Assembly: GCA_900546485.1 (NCBI GenBank)
Contig: URDK01000024.1
Span: forward strand, 1 to 33,906
Length of the DNA stretch: 33,906 nucleotides
Origin: an uncultured Eubacteriales bacterium
GTDB lineage: Bacteria; Bacillota; Clostridia; Oscillospirales; Oscillospiraceae
Direction: 5' to 3'
Below the pieces are notes generated by a model. The model saw only the letters and a list, made by a program, of their open reading frames with translations. It did not search any database and was not told the origin of the DNA. The stretch's first letter is position 1, and each line of letters starts with the position of its first letter. A program made the translations under genes and the position numbers. Below, piece by piece: positions 8,088 through 16,311 of this stretch.

Positions 8088-8406
8088 ATACGCTGTCCCC
8101 TCCAAATCAGCATACGCACGTGGGTTACAGATATTAGGCGGATCACGGAGCATTGCCATACACCTTTTCTATTGTACAGTATACAACGGTGATTTCAATA
8201 AGTCAACATATAGCATCATTATATGAAAATTATTTTGCATTAAATTGAACGTTATATGATTCGATTTGACAATAACGACAAACCAGCGGCGCAAAGTATG
8301 TAATTATTGTCACTATTATTTTATAAAAATACGTTGTAATATACTAATTAGTTTGATATATGAAATGAACCGCGCAAAAAATACGATAAGAAAGGACAAA
8401 AAAGAG
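8088..8406. promoter_or_regulatory. AT-rich divergent control region between regulator and operon
   Basis: This 319-base gap is much richer in A+T than its surroundings and holds no convincing gene. It contains the regulator promoter (8178-8206), an inverted repeat TTGTA-N5-TACAA over its -10 (8172-8186), an inverted repeat CATATA-N7-TATATG (8207-8225), two direct copies of TTATATGA (8219-8226, 8252-8259), a perfect palindrome ACTAATTAGT (8343-8352) and a plus-strand CGTTGTA..TATACT (8332-8345) resembling the regulator's -10 region. TTGACA at 8266-8271 has no good -10 at 17 bp. I cannot place the operon promoter firmly; TATACT at 8340-8345 is the best -10 candidate. Confidence 0.6.
8172..8206 (-). 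promoter_or_regulatory. Promoter of the DeoR-family regulator with overlapping inverted repeat
   Basis: On the minus strand TTGACT (8201-8206) and TATACT (8178-8183) are spaced by exactly 17 bp. The palindrome TTGTA-CAGTA-TACAA (8172-8186) covers the -10, a placement that would let a bound repressor block its own transcription. Autoregulation is inferred. Confidence 0.75.
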
Positions 8407-10023
8407 ATGAAAAAGACAGTAAAACTCCTCGCACTGTGTCTGGCCCTGGTCATGGTATTCAGCCTGGCCGCCTGCGGGACCGAGCCTGCCGCCGAGAGCG
8501 ACGCCCCTGAGGTTTCCGGAACCCCGGTCGCTTCCGACAGCAAGTACGGCGGAACGATAACCATCAGGCGTTCCGGCACCACCGTCATCAACCCGATGCA
8601 GACCAGCGCCGTGCAGATTGACAAGAACGTCTACGGTCTCTTCTTTGAGAGCCTGCTCGTCACCGACGAGAACGCCAACGTTCTGCCCAACCTCGCCACC
8701 GGCTACACCGTCTCCGAGGACGGCCTTACCATCACGATGGAGCTCGTGGAGAACGCCGTGTTCTTCAACGGCGAGCCCGTAAACGCCGAGGCGGTCGTCG
8801 CTACCTTTAATCTCTACATGGACCCCGAGTACCAGCACATACTCATCGACTACATCACCGGCCTTGAGAGCGTTGAGGCTGTCGACGAGTACACGGTCCA
8901 GTTCAATTTCTCCTCCCCGAACTCCGATTTCCCCGCTGCAATGACCACCCCCATCGGCTACATCATGGCTCCCTCTGCCATTGAGAGCTACAAGTCCACC
9001 GGCGACAACGAGGTCTTTGCCCGCGAAGGCGGCTGCGGCCCCTTCATCATGACCGAGTTCATCGACGGTGAGAGCATCAAGACCGTCAGGAACGAGAACT
9101 ACTACAAGACCGACGCCGAAGGCAACCAGCTCCCCTACCTCGACGGCGTCACCGTCCAGCTGGTCAGCGATGAGAGCGTCATGACCCAGAACATGCTCTC
9201 CGGCGACATCAACTCCCTTGACTACTTCTCCGGCATCACCACCCTCGCTCAGCTGCAGAACGCCTCCAACGTCACCGTCAAGTCCCTCACCTGCGGCTAT
9301 CAGTACTTCCTCTACATGAACATGTCCAAGGAGCCCTTCGACAACGAGCTCGTGCGCGAGGCCATGTGCTACGCCGTCAACTTCGACGAGTTCAATGCTA
9401 CCTTCTGCTCCAATGAGGGCCTGCAGTCCCCGACCAACATCATGAGCTTCCAGTCCTTCTACAAGGAGTTCGAGAACTACACCTACAACCCCGAGAAGGC
9501 CAAGGAGCTGCTTGCCGAGGCTGGTTACCCCGATGGCGTTGAGGTCGAGCTCTACTACGGCACCTACGGCGTCATGCAGCAGGTCTGCGAGATGGTCCAG
9601 GCCCAGGCCAAGGAAGCCGGCTTCGACATCAAGCTGGTCGGCCAGGACGGCGCCGCCATCAAGTCCACCTGGGCTGTCGACAACGAGGACGCCCCCGCCG
9701 GCATGCGCCTGCAGAACAACGGCACCCCCAAGGTGACCGCCAGCATCTCCATGGACTACATCTTCGGCGACACCGCGCTGCAGAACTGCTCCAAGTGGCA
9801 CAACAGCGAGTTCCAGACGCTGCTTGACAGCCTCACCGAGACCTTCGACGCAGACGAGCAGGCCGCCATCCTTGGCGAGATGCAGGAGCTCATCTACAAC
9901 GACATCCCCATCTGCACTCTTTTCTACGCCCCCAACTACACCGCGTACAGCAACAACCTCAACGGCCTGTATTGGGACAGCGATACTGCGTGCTACTACT
10001 CCGAGGCCTGGCTCAGCGAGTAA
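8407..10023 (+). CDS. ABC transporter substrate-binding lipoprotein, family 5 (peptide/nickel/opine type)
   Basis: Predicted lipid-anchored binding protein of 538 aa for the importer encoded by the next four genes. It begins MKKTVKLL with lipobox SLAAC, Cys23. The mature protein has the family 5 pattern: GGTITIRRSGTTVINPM near the start, VYGLFFESLLVTDENANVLPNLA, a SEDGLTITMEL strand and GGCGPFIMTEF. The family binds peptides, but also opines, nickel chelates and some sugars, so the ligand cannot be read from it. The ATG at 8407 is chosen because it gives a proper signal peptide; upstream in-frame ATGs would place a long non-signal extension before it. Codons end strongly in C, suggesting high expression. 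Divergent from a DeoR-type regulator. Confidence 0.92.
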   Translation: MKKTVKLLALCLALVMVFSLAACGTEPAAESDAPEVSGTPVASDSKYGGTITIRRSGTTVINPMQTSAVQIDKNVYGLFFESLLVTDENANVLPNLATGYTVSEDGLTITMELVENAVFFNGEPVNAEAVVATFNLYMDPEYQHILIDYITGLESVEAVDEYTVQFNFSSPNSDFPAAMTTPIGYIMAPSAIESYKSTGDNEVFAREGGCGPFIMTEFIDGESIKTVRNENYYKTDAEGNQLPYLDGVTVQLVSDESVMTQNMLSGDINSLDYFSGITTLAQLQNASNVTVKSLTCGYQYFLYMNMSKEPFDNELVREAMCYAVNFDEFNATFCSNEGLQSPTNIMSFQSFYKEFENYTYNPEKAKELLAEAGYPDGVEVELYYGTYGVMQQVCEMVQAQAKEAGFDIKLVGQDGAAIKSTWAVDNEDAPAGMRLQNNGTPKVTASISMDYIFGDTALQNCSKWHNSEFQTLLDSLTETFDADEQAAILGEMQELIYNDIPICTLFYAPNYTAYSNNLNGLYWDSDTACYYSEAWLSE

Positions 10024-10045
10024 GGCTTTGATATAAGAAAAAAAG

Positions 10046-10070
10046 ACGGGGCTGCCTATGGCAGCCCCGT
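10046..10070 (+). other. Intercistronic hairpin after the binding-protein gene
   Basis: A perfect 11-bp stem (10046-10056 ACGGGGCTGCC with 10060-10070) and 3-nt loop sits between the binding-protein stop and the ribosome site of the first permease. No T-run follows, so it is not a full terminator. Such hairpins commonly protect the upstream mRNA and lower downstream expression, which suits the excess of binding protein that ABC importers need. Confidence 0.75.
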
Positions 10071-10091
10071 TCCCAAAAGAGGAGATGAAAC

Positions 10092-11042
10092 ATGGGTACT
10101 TACATTGTTAAGAAGGTTATCAGCATAATCCCCCTGCTGCTGATAGTCAGTATTATAATGTTCCTCTTTATGAACCTGCTTCCCGGCAATGTTGTTGACA
10201 GCATACTCAGTGAAGGCGGAACTGTGGAGCAGCAGCAGAAGCTGATGGAGAAATACGGTCTCAACCTCCCCATATATGTCCAGTACTGGACCTGGCTCAC
10301 CAATTTTGTGCGAGGCGACATGGGCGTATCACACTTCAGCGGTCAGGAGGTCAGCGACCGCCTGGCGGAGCGCTTCCCCGTGACGCTGGAGCTTATCCTG
10401 ATCTCCATTATCATCGCCATTCTGGTTGGCGTGACGGTGGGCCTTCTCTGCGCAGTGAAGCGCAACAAGCCGACTGATTATGTGCTCAGTACCATCTCGA
10501 TGGTCGGCGTCGCGATGCCTGCTTTCTGGCTCGGCATGCTGCTCATAATGCTGGTGTCGGTCAAGCTGCAGTGGCTTCCGGCCTCTGGCTTTGTCAAGTT
10601 CTCAGTCGACCCGATTGAAAACCTCAAGTCCATGATACTCCCCTCCATCACCCTTGGCCTCTCTCTGGCCGCGCCGATCGCGAGGCAGACCAGAAGCGCC
10701 ATGCTCGACGCGCTCTCTCAGGACTACATCACAACGGCTTATTCGAAAGGTCTCAAAAACAAGCTGGTCTTCTGGAAGCACGCGCTGAGGAACGCACTTA
10801 TCCCCGTCGTGACCTCCATCACCAACCAGATAAACGGACTCATAGGCGGCGCCTTTGTCGTTGAGACGGTCTTTCTCATCCCCGGCATGGGCAAGTCGAT
10901 GGTGGACGCGATAAACCAGCGCGACAATCCGGTGGTCATGGGGCTGTCCATGGCGGTCGTCATCACGGTAGTGATCGTCAACCTAGTTGCGGACATCCTC
11001 AACGCCTACATCGACCCCAGGATCACTTTCTCGGAGCGATGA
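10092..11042 (+). CDS. ABC transporter permease, DppB/OppB family
   Basis: An inner-membrane subunit of 316 aa forming half of the translocation channel of a peptide-type importer. Hydrophobic segments occur near residues 9-28, ~95-120, ~135-160, ~180-200, ~240-265 and ~280-305. The cytoplasmic EAA-type coupling loop reads DYITTAYSKGL, followed by the ALRNALIPVVT segment typical of the DppB group. An N-terminal KYGLNLPIYVQYWTWL segment is also family-typical. GAGGAG is 7 bases before the ATG. It forms the importer with the genes on both sides. Confidence 0.93.
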   Translation: MGTYIVKKVISIIPLLLIVSIIMFLFMNLLPGNVVDSILSEGGTVEQQQKLMEKYGLNLPIYVQYWTWLTNFVRGDMGVSHFSGQEVSDRLAERFPVTLELILISIIIAILVGVTVGLLCAVKRNKPTDYVLSTISMVGVAMPAFWLGMLLIMLVSVKLQWLPASGFVKFSVDPIENLKSMILPSITLGLSLAAPIARQTRSAMLDALSQDYITTAYSKGLKNKLVFWKHALRNALIPVVTSITNQINGLIGGAFVVETVFLIPGMGKSMVDAINQRDNPVVMGLSMAVVITVVIVNLVADILNAYIDPRITFSER

Positions 11043-11076
11043 GGATATCAGCACAGATGTTTGGAGGAGTTTCGAC

Positions 11077-11946
11077 GTGAACAGCAGAGAAAAAAAGCCC
11101 ATGACCGAACGTCGCAGGAGAATTCAGAGATTCACCAAGAGAAAGACCGCCGTATTCGGCGGCGCGGTGTTCCTCATCATCGTGTTCCTCGCGATATTCG
11201 GGAATATGATATGTCCCTATGACCACGCAGCCATGGACACGGCCAATGCGCTCTCCGGCCCCAGCGCGTCCCACTGGTTCGGTACCGACATATTTGGCCG
11301 CGACGTGCTCAGCCGCGTGCTCTACGGTGCGCGCATCTCGATAGCTGTCAGCGTGCTTTCGGTGCTCGTGGCAGCGGTCATCGGTACGGTTATCGGTGTC
11401 ATAGCCGGTTACAGCGGCAAGCTGGTTGACCAGGTGCTTTCCATGATAATAGACGCGATGTGCGCCTTCCCCACCATTCTGCTCGGCCTGGTCTTCGGCG
11501 CGATCATGGAAGGCGGCAGCATAATAAACGTTGTTCTGGCCATAGGCCTTGCGAGCACGCCCGCTTTTGCAAGGCTCACCCGAAGCATGACTCTCTCGCT
11601 CAGGAAGCGCGAGTATATAGACAGCGCTATCTGCGCGGGACTCAGCAAGTTCAAGATAATGCTCAAGCACATCATGCCCAACCTCATGTCCGTGCTCATC
11701 GTGCAGATTACCCTGTCCGCGGCGTCGGCGATAATAACCGAGGCCTCGCTCAGCTACATGGGCCTCGGCGTTGAGGCTCCGAACGCAAGCTGGGGCTCTC
11801 TGCTCAGAGAGGGCTATGACTACATCTCCATGGCGCCCTGGCTGAGCATCTTCCCCGGCATAGCCATAGTACTGACGGTCCTTGCGCTCAACTACTTCGG
11901 CGACGGCCTGCGCGACGCGCTGGACGTGAAGATCAAAGCAGACTGA
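11077..11946 (+). CDS. ABC transporter permease, DppC/OppC family
   Basis: Second membrane subunit of the importer, 289 aa. It has the N-terminal DppC region with one membrane helix (residues ~28-48), the HWFGTDIFGRDVLSRVLYGAR signature region (~64-84), and a coupling loop REYIDSAICAGL followed by HIMPNL. A GTG start at 11077 is chosen because GGAGGAG lies 7 bases upstream and the protein then has family-normal length. An in-frame ATG further upstream lies inside the preceding permease gene and lacks a ribosome site, and the later in-frame ATG at 11101 has none at proper spacing. Confidence 0.9.
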   Translation: MNSREKKPMTERRRRIQRFTKRKTAVFGGAVFLIIVFLAIFGNMICPYDHAAMDTANALSGPSASHWFGTDIFGRDVLSRVLYGARISIAVSVLSVLVAAVIGTVIGVIAGYSGKLVDQVLSMIIDAMCAFPTILLGLVFGAIMEGGSIINVVLAIGLASTPAFARLTRSMTLSLRKREYIDSAICAGLSKFKIMLKHIMPNLMSVLIVQITLSAASAIITEASLSYMGLGVEAPNASWGSLLREGYDYISMAPWLSIFPGIAIVLTVLALNYFGDGLRDALDVKIKAD

Positions 11947-11962
11947 AAAACAGGAGGCGGCA

Positions 11963-12943
11963 ATGGACGACACTTTGATACAGGTCAAGAACCTGCAGAT
12001 TTCATTCAAATACGACGGCGTGATGACCCCTGTTATAAGAGGTGTGTCGTTTGATATAAAGCGAGGCGAGACCCTCGGCATGGTCGGCGAATCCGGCTCC
12101 GGCAAAAGCGTGACTTCGCGCGAGATAATGCGGCTCATCGCCGCGCCCCCGGCGCGCATCGACAGCGGCGAGATCATATTCGAGGGCCGCGACATACTCA
12201 AGATGAGCGACGCGGAGCTGCGCAGCATACGCGGCAACCGGATATCGATGATATTCCAGGAGCCGATGACCTCCCTCAATCCCGTCTACACCTGCGGGAA
12301 TCAGATAATGGAGGTCATACGCCTGCACAAGGGCGTGAGCAAGAAGGAAGCCCGGCAAATGGCCATAGACATACTTCGTGACGTGGGCGTGCAGTCGCCC
12401 GAGACGAGGGTGGACTGTTATCCTCACGAGCTCTCCGGCGGCATGCGCCAGCGCGTGATGATAGCCATGGCTCTGGCCTGCTCCCCCACCCTGCTCATCT
12501 CCGACGAGCCCACCACGGCTCTCGACCCGACGATACAGGCACAGATACTCCAGCTCATCAAGGACATGAAGAAAAAGCTGAATATGTCCGTGCTCTTCAT
12601 CACCCACGACCTCGGCGTTGTAGCGCAGAACTGCGACAGGGTAGCCGTCATGTATGCCGGCAAGATAGTCGAGGTCGCCGAGGTCTGCGAGCTTTTCGAC
12701 CACCCGGCGCACCCCTACACGCAGGGGCTGATAATGTCCATTCCCAAGATGAGCAGCGAGGTCGAGGAGCTCTACTCCATCGACGGCTCCATCCCCAGCT
12801 TCGGCGCGCTGCCCAGCGGCTGCGCCTTTGGTCCCAGGTGCCCCTACTTCACCGAGGCCTGCGCAAAGTCGGTGCCGGAGCTCAAAGACGTCGGAGACGG
12901 CCATCTCTGCGCCTGCCACAGGCGCAGCAGCGGCGCTCTGTGA
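11963..12943 (+). CDS. ABC transporter ATP-binding protein, DppD/OppD family
   Basis: First ATPase of the importer, 326 aa. It shows Walker A GESGSGKS (42-49), Q-loop in FQEPMTSLNP (~99-107), signature LSGGMRQR (157-164), Walker B LLISDEPTTALD (177-188) and H-loop His215 in ITHDLGVV. The C-terminus has the oligopeptide-transporter tail with cysteines in CAFGPRCPYFTEAC and ends with HLCACH. GGAGG is 6 bases before the ATG. It would pair with the next gene's product under the two permeases. Confidence 0.94.
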   Translation: MDDTLIQVKNLQISFKYDGVMTPVIRGVSFDIKRGETLGMVGESGSGKSVTSREIMRLIAAPPARIDSGEIIFEGRDILKMSDAELRSIRGNRISMIFQEPMTSLNPVYTCGNQIMEVIRLHKGVSKKEARQMAIDILRDVGVQSPETRVDCYPHELSGGMRQRVMIAMALACSPTLLISDEPTTALDPTIQAQILQLIKDMKKKLNMSVLFITHDLGVVAQNCDRVAVMYAGKIVEVAEVCELFDHPAHPYTQGLIMSIPKMSSEVEELYSIDGSIPSFGALPSGCAFGPRCPYFTEACAKSVPELKDVGDGHLCACHRRSSGAL

Positions 12944-12957
12944 GAGGAGGCGATGAG

Positions 12958-13926
12958 ATGTCTGAACCAGTACTTGAAATCAAAAACCTCAAAAAGCACT
13001 TCCCCGTCAAAAAGGGCCTTTTCAAGCGCACGGTGGGCTACGTCAAGGCCGTCGACGGCGTGTCCTTCACAATAAACAAAGGCGAGACGCTCGGTCTCAT
13101 CGGCGAATCCGGCTGCGGCAAGACGACGGTCGGCAAGCTCATCATGCAGCTCATCAAGCCCGATTCCGGCGAGATAATCATTGACGGCAAGCACGTCGGC
13201 TCGCTCAGCCGCCGGGAACTGCATGACGCTCGCCAGGGCTTCCAGATGGTGTTTCAGGACCCCTACGGCTCGCTCGACCCCACGAAGAGCATACTCTCCG
13301 TGCTTGCCGAGCCCATAAAGGAGTACAAGCTGCTGCCCAAGGAAAAGATCTACGACCGCGCCTGCGAGCTCATCAAGCAGGTCGGGCTGAACGAATACGA
13401 CCTGCAGAAATACCCGCACGAGTTCTCCGGCGGTCAGAGGCAGAGAATCGTCGTCGCAAGGGCCCTCGCCATGCAGCCGAAGATCATCGTCTGCGACGAG
13501 CCGGTCTCGGCTCTCGACGTGTCCGTGCAGGCGCAGATACTCAATCTCCTGAAAAGGCTTCAGAAGGAGCTGGGGGTGTCCTTCCTGTTCATCGCACACG
13601 GCATGGCGGTGGTCAAGCACATCTCCGACCGTGCTGCGGTCATGTACCTCGGCAAGATAGTCGAGGTTGCGGATTCGGCAGAGCTTTTCGACAACTGCCG
13701 CCATCCGTACACCCAGGCGCTCATATCCTCCGTGCCCGACGCAAACCCGCATTTCCAGCGCGAGCGGATAATCCTAGAGGGCGAAGTGCCGAACCCCATT
13801 GACCCGCCCTCCGGCTGCCGCTTCCACACCAGGTGCAATCGCTGCATGGAGCGCTGCAAGCACGAGGAACCCGAACTCAGGGACATAGGGAACGGACACC
13901 AGGTGGCCTGTTTCCTGGAGCAGTAA
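12958..13926 (+). CDS. ABC transporter ATP-binding protein, DppF/OppF family
   Basis: Second ATPase, 322 aa: Walker A GESGCGKT (49-56), FQDPYGSLDP (99-108), signature FSGGQRQR (156-163), Walker B IIVCDEPVSALD and the C-terminal SGCRFHTRCNRCMERC tail. The H-loop histidine (His214) is present, but the usual aspartate after it is glycine (IAHGMAVV in place of the common HDLAVV); whether this alters ATP turnover is unknown. AGGAGG lies 7 bases before the ATG at 12958; an in-frame frame upstream is an extension into the previous gene without its own ribosome site. Confidence 0.93.
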   Translation: MSEPVLEIKNLKKHFPVKKGLFKRTVGYVKAVDGVSFTINKGETLGLIGESGCGKTTVGKLIMQLIKPDSGEIIIDGKHVGSLSRRELHDARQGFQMVFQDPYGSLDPTKSILSVLAEPIKEYKLLPKEKIYDRACELIKQVGLNEYDLQKYPHEFSGGQRQRIVVARALAMQPKIIVCDEPVSALDVSVQAQILNLLKRLQKELGVSFLFIAHGMAVVKHISDRAAVMYLGKIVEVADSAELFDNCRHPYTQALISSVPDANPHFQRERIILEGEVPNPIDPPSGCRFHTRCNRCMERCKHEEPELRDIGNGHQVACFLEQ

Positions 13927-13954
13927 AGCATTTTAATTATACCGGAGGCTAATT

Positions 13955-15121
13955 ATGGGAAGAAGCGAAGACCTGATGCCCACTATCGACCGGGTGAGCA
14001 TATTTGAGAAAAACGCCGAGTTTGAAGGCATGGATTTCGCGACGCGGGCGATTGAGGTCGGCAACTACACCGACCGCTCGTCTGTGCCGATATATGCCTC
14101 GGTCACCTCGGGCACGACCTATCAGCGCCACGGCGACCCCTCCAGGGATGCGCTTTGCAGCAACATAGCGTCCCTCGAAAACGCGAAGTACACGCTCGTC
14201 ACCGCGAGCGGCGTTGCTTCCGTCACCCTGCCCATGCTGGCTCTGCTCAAGCACGGAGACAGGATAATCTGCCACAAGGACCTCTACATCTGGTCCTACT
14301 TCTTCGTCCGCGAGGACCTGCCCCGTCTGCTCGACGCCGATGTCGTAATGGTCGACATGACCGACACCGATGCTCTCGAAGCAGAGCTGAAAAAGGGCGG
14401 CGCCGCCCTCGTCGTAACGGAGACGGTGACGAACCCGATGCTGGACGTCATGGACCTCAAAAAGTGCAGCGAGCTGGCTCACAAATACGGGGCCAAGATC
14501 ATGGTGGACAACACCTTTGCCTCGCCCTATCTCTGCCGTCCCATCGACTACGGCTGCGACATAGTCTGCGAGAGCGCCACTAAGTACATGAACGGCCACG
14601 GCGACACGCTCGGCGGCGCGATCAGCACCAACGACCACGAGATATACTACAAGCTCCAGCGCATGATGGGCGTGCTCGGTCCCTGCATCAGCCCCTTCAG
14701 CAGTTTTCTCATCTCCCGCGGGCTCCAGACGCTGCCAATAAGGATGGAAAAGCACTGCGACAATGCCGAGCGCCTTGTGGCCTATCTCGACACCAAGCCC
14801 TTTGTGAAGCAGCTCATCTACCCCGGTCTCGAGAGGCACCCCGGGCACGAGCTTGCCGGTAAGCAGCTCAAGCGCTACGGCGGCATGCTCTGCTTCCTGC
14901 TCGACACCGACCACGACACGCTCTTCAACGAATTTCTCCCCGAGCTCAAGCTCTTCAAGCACTGGGTCAGCCTCGGCGAAGCACATTCGCTCATCAGCCC
15001 GAAGGCCGAGGACAAAGAGAAGGGCATCCCCGCCGACCTCATCCGCGTTTCCGCCGGCCTGGAATGCGCAGACGACCTCATAGCAGATCTCGAGCGGGGC
15101 TTTAAAAAGATTTTCGGCTGA
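13955..15121 (+). CDS. Cys/Met-metabolism PLP-dependent enzyme (trans-sulfuration family)
   Basis: Cytoplasmic fold-type I PLP enzyme of 388 aa, in the family of cystathionine gamma-synthase, cystathionine lyases and methionine gamma-lyase, which eliminate or replace groups at the beta or gamma carbon of amino acids. The PLP lysine is Lys210 in ESATKYMNGHGD, with Asp185 in VDNTFASP holding the PLP ring. Family landmarks are YQRHGDPSRDAL, TASGVASV and the C-terminal RVSAGLECADDLIADL. The region usually reading LYGGT is LYIWS (110-114), so it is a divergent member with uncertain specificity. GGAGG is 6 bases before the ATG. It lies 28 bases after the ATPase gene, suggesting that it acts on the imported compound. 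Confidence 0.88.
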   Translation: MGRSEDLMPTIDRVSIFEKNAEFEGMDFATRAIEVGNYTDRSSVPIYASVTSGTTYQRHGDPSRDALCSNIASLENAKYTLVTASGVASVTLPMLALLKHGDRIICHKDLYIWSYFFVREDLPRLLDADVVMVDMTDTDALEAELKKGGAALVVTETVTNPMLDVMDLKKCSELAHKYGAKIMVDNTFASPYLCRPIDYGCDIVCESATKYMNGHGDTLGGAISTNDHEIYYKLQRMMGVLGPCISPFSSFLISRGLQTLPIRMEKHCDNAERLVAYLDTKPFVKQLIYPGLERHPGHELAGKQLKRYGGMLCFLLDTDHDTLFNEFLPELKLFKHWVSLGEAHSLISPKAEDKEKGIPADLIRVSAGLECADDLIADLERGFKKIFG

Positions 15122-15186
15122 ACCCTGTAAATACCACACAAATTTAATATACGCGCCCACATACCGGCGCGGAAAGGAACGCAGTT

Positions 15187-16290
15187 ATGAGCAAGATCAG
15201 CGATATGACAAGGGAATCCTGGATAATGAGCACCTTCCCCGAGTGGGGCACCTGGCTCAATGAGGACATAGAGCGCGAGGAGGTCAAGCCCGGCACCGTA
15301 GCCATGTGGTGGCTCGGCTGCACCGGCATCTGGATGAAAACCCCCGCCGGCGCCAACATCACCATCGACCTCTGGTGCGGCAACGGCAAGCGCACCCACG
15401 GCGACGACAAGATGAAGGTCGGCCACCAGATGGCCAACATGTGCGGCGCCCGCAGGATGCAGCCCAATCTGCGCGCTGTCCCCTTCGTGTTTGACCCCTT
15501 CGGCTTCAAGAGCGTGGACGCCGTGCTCGCCACTCACTACCATCAGGACCATATGAGCGCCGAGTGGGCGGCTCACGTCATCAACAGCGGCATGACCACC
15601 GTCGACGAGAACGGTAAGGAGATCCCCGTCCCCTTCATTGGACCCAAGAAGTCCGTTGAGACCTGGATAAAGTGGGGCGTCCCCGCCGAGCGCTGCATCA
15701 CCGTAAAGCCCGGCGACGTGGTCCGCGTCAAGGACATAGAGATCGTCTGCCTCGACTCCTTCGACCGCACCTGCCTCGTCACCACCGACTCCACCGGACC
15801 CGACCGTGAGGAGCTGACCGGCATCTGCCCGACCGACATGGACGAGAAGGCTGTCAACTACCTCCTCAAAACCCCCGGCGGCAACATATATCACTCCGGC
15901 GACAGCCACTACTCCATATACTTCGCCAAGCACGGCAAGGACCACAAGATAGACGTGGCCTTCGGCTCCTACGGCGAGAACCCCGTCGGCATGGCCGACA
16001 AGATGACCTCCTGCGACATTCTGCGCATGGCTGAGGCCCTCCGCTGCGAGGTCGTCATCCCCATCCACTACGATGTCTGGACCAACTTCATGGCCGATCC
16101 CGCCGAGATAAAGGTGCTCTGGGACATGAAGAAGGACCGCCTGGGTTACTCCTTCCACCCCTTCTTCTGGGAAGTCGGCGGAAAGTACGTCTACCCCACC
16201 GACAAGGACAAGATGGCGTATCACCACCGCAGGGGCTTCGAGGACTGCTTCGAGGCGCCGCAGAACATACCCTTCCGCTCCATGCTGTAA
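15187..16290 (+). CDS. ulaG: L-ascorbate-6-phosphate lactonase UlaG homologue
   Basis: Metallo-beta-lactamase-fold hydrolase, 367 aa. In E. coli UlaG opens the lactone ring of L-ascorbate-6-phosphate to 3-keto-L-gulonate-6-phosphate. From memory of the E. coli protein, whole blocks match: TRESWIMSTFPEWGTWLNE (8-26), AMWWLGCTGIW (39-49), QPNLR, ERCITVKPGDVVRVKDIEI, YHSGDSHYS, GSYGENP and a VGGK..YP..KD..YHH.RGF end. The metal motif is HYHQDH (117-122), with further histidines in YHSGDSH and PIHYD. AAAGGA lies about 8 bases before the ATG. A 65-base gap with a small CGCGCC/GGCGCG hairpin (15152-15171) separates it from the PLP enzyme gene. The phosphorylated lactone must be made inside the cell here, since no PTS gene is present. 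Confidence 0.93.
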   Translation: MSKISDMTRESWIMSTFPEWGTWLNEDIEREEVKPGTVAMWWLGCTGIWMKTPAGANITIDLWCGNGKRTHGDDKMKVGHQMANMCGARRMQPNLRAVPFVFDPFGFKSVDAVLATHYHQDHMSAEWAAHVINSGMTTVDENGKEIPVPFIGPKKSVETWIKWGVPAERCITVKPGDVVRVKDIEIVCLDSFDRTCLVTTDSTGPDREELTGICPTDMDEKAVNYLLKTPGGNIYHSGDSHYSIYFAKHGKDHKIDVAFGSYGENPVGMADKMTSCDILRMAEALRCEVVIPIHYDVWTNFMADPAEIKVLWDMKKDRLGYSFHPFFWEVGGKYVYPTDKDKMAYHHRRGFEDCFEAPQNIPFRSML

Positions 16291-16311
16291 AGCGCCCGGA
16301 GGTAAAGTGTC

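Noticed and set aside
8266..8295. TTGACA at 8266 as the -35 of the ascorbate-like operon
   Set aside because: At 16-18 bp downstream the sequence is GC-rich (GGCGCAAA) with no plausible -10.
8344..9801. A 485-codon minus-strand open frame opposite the binding-protein gene
   Set aside because: It arises from the extreme C-ending codon bias of the binding-protein gene; the product is repetitive and hydrophobic without domain signs.
11023..12279. A 418-codon minus-strand frame opposite the second permease and first ATPase genes
   Set aside because: Shadow of two well-identified ABC genes; the translation is rich in Arg/His/Tyr and lacks domain features.
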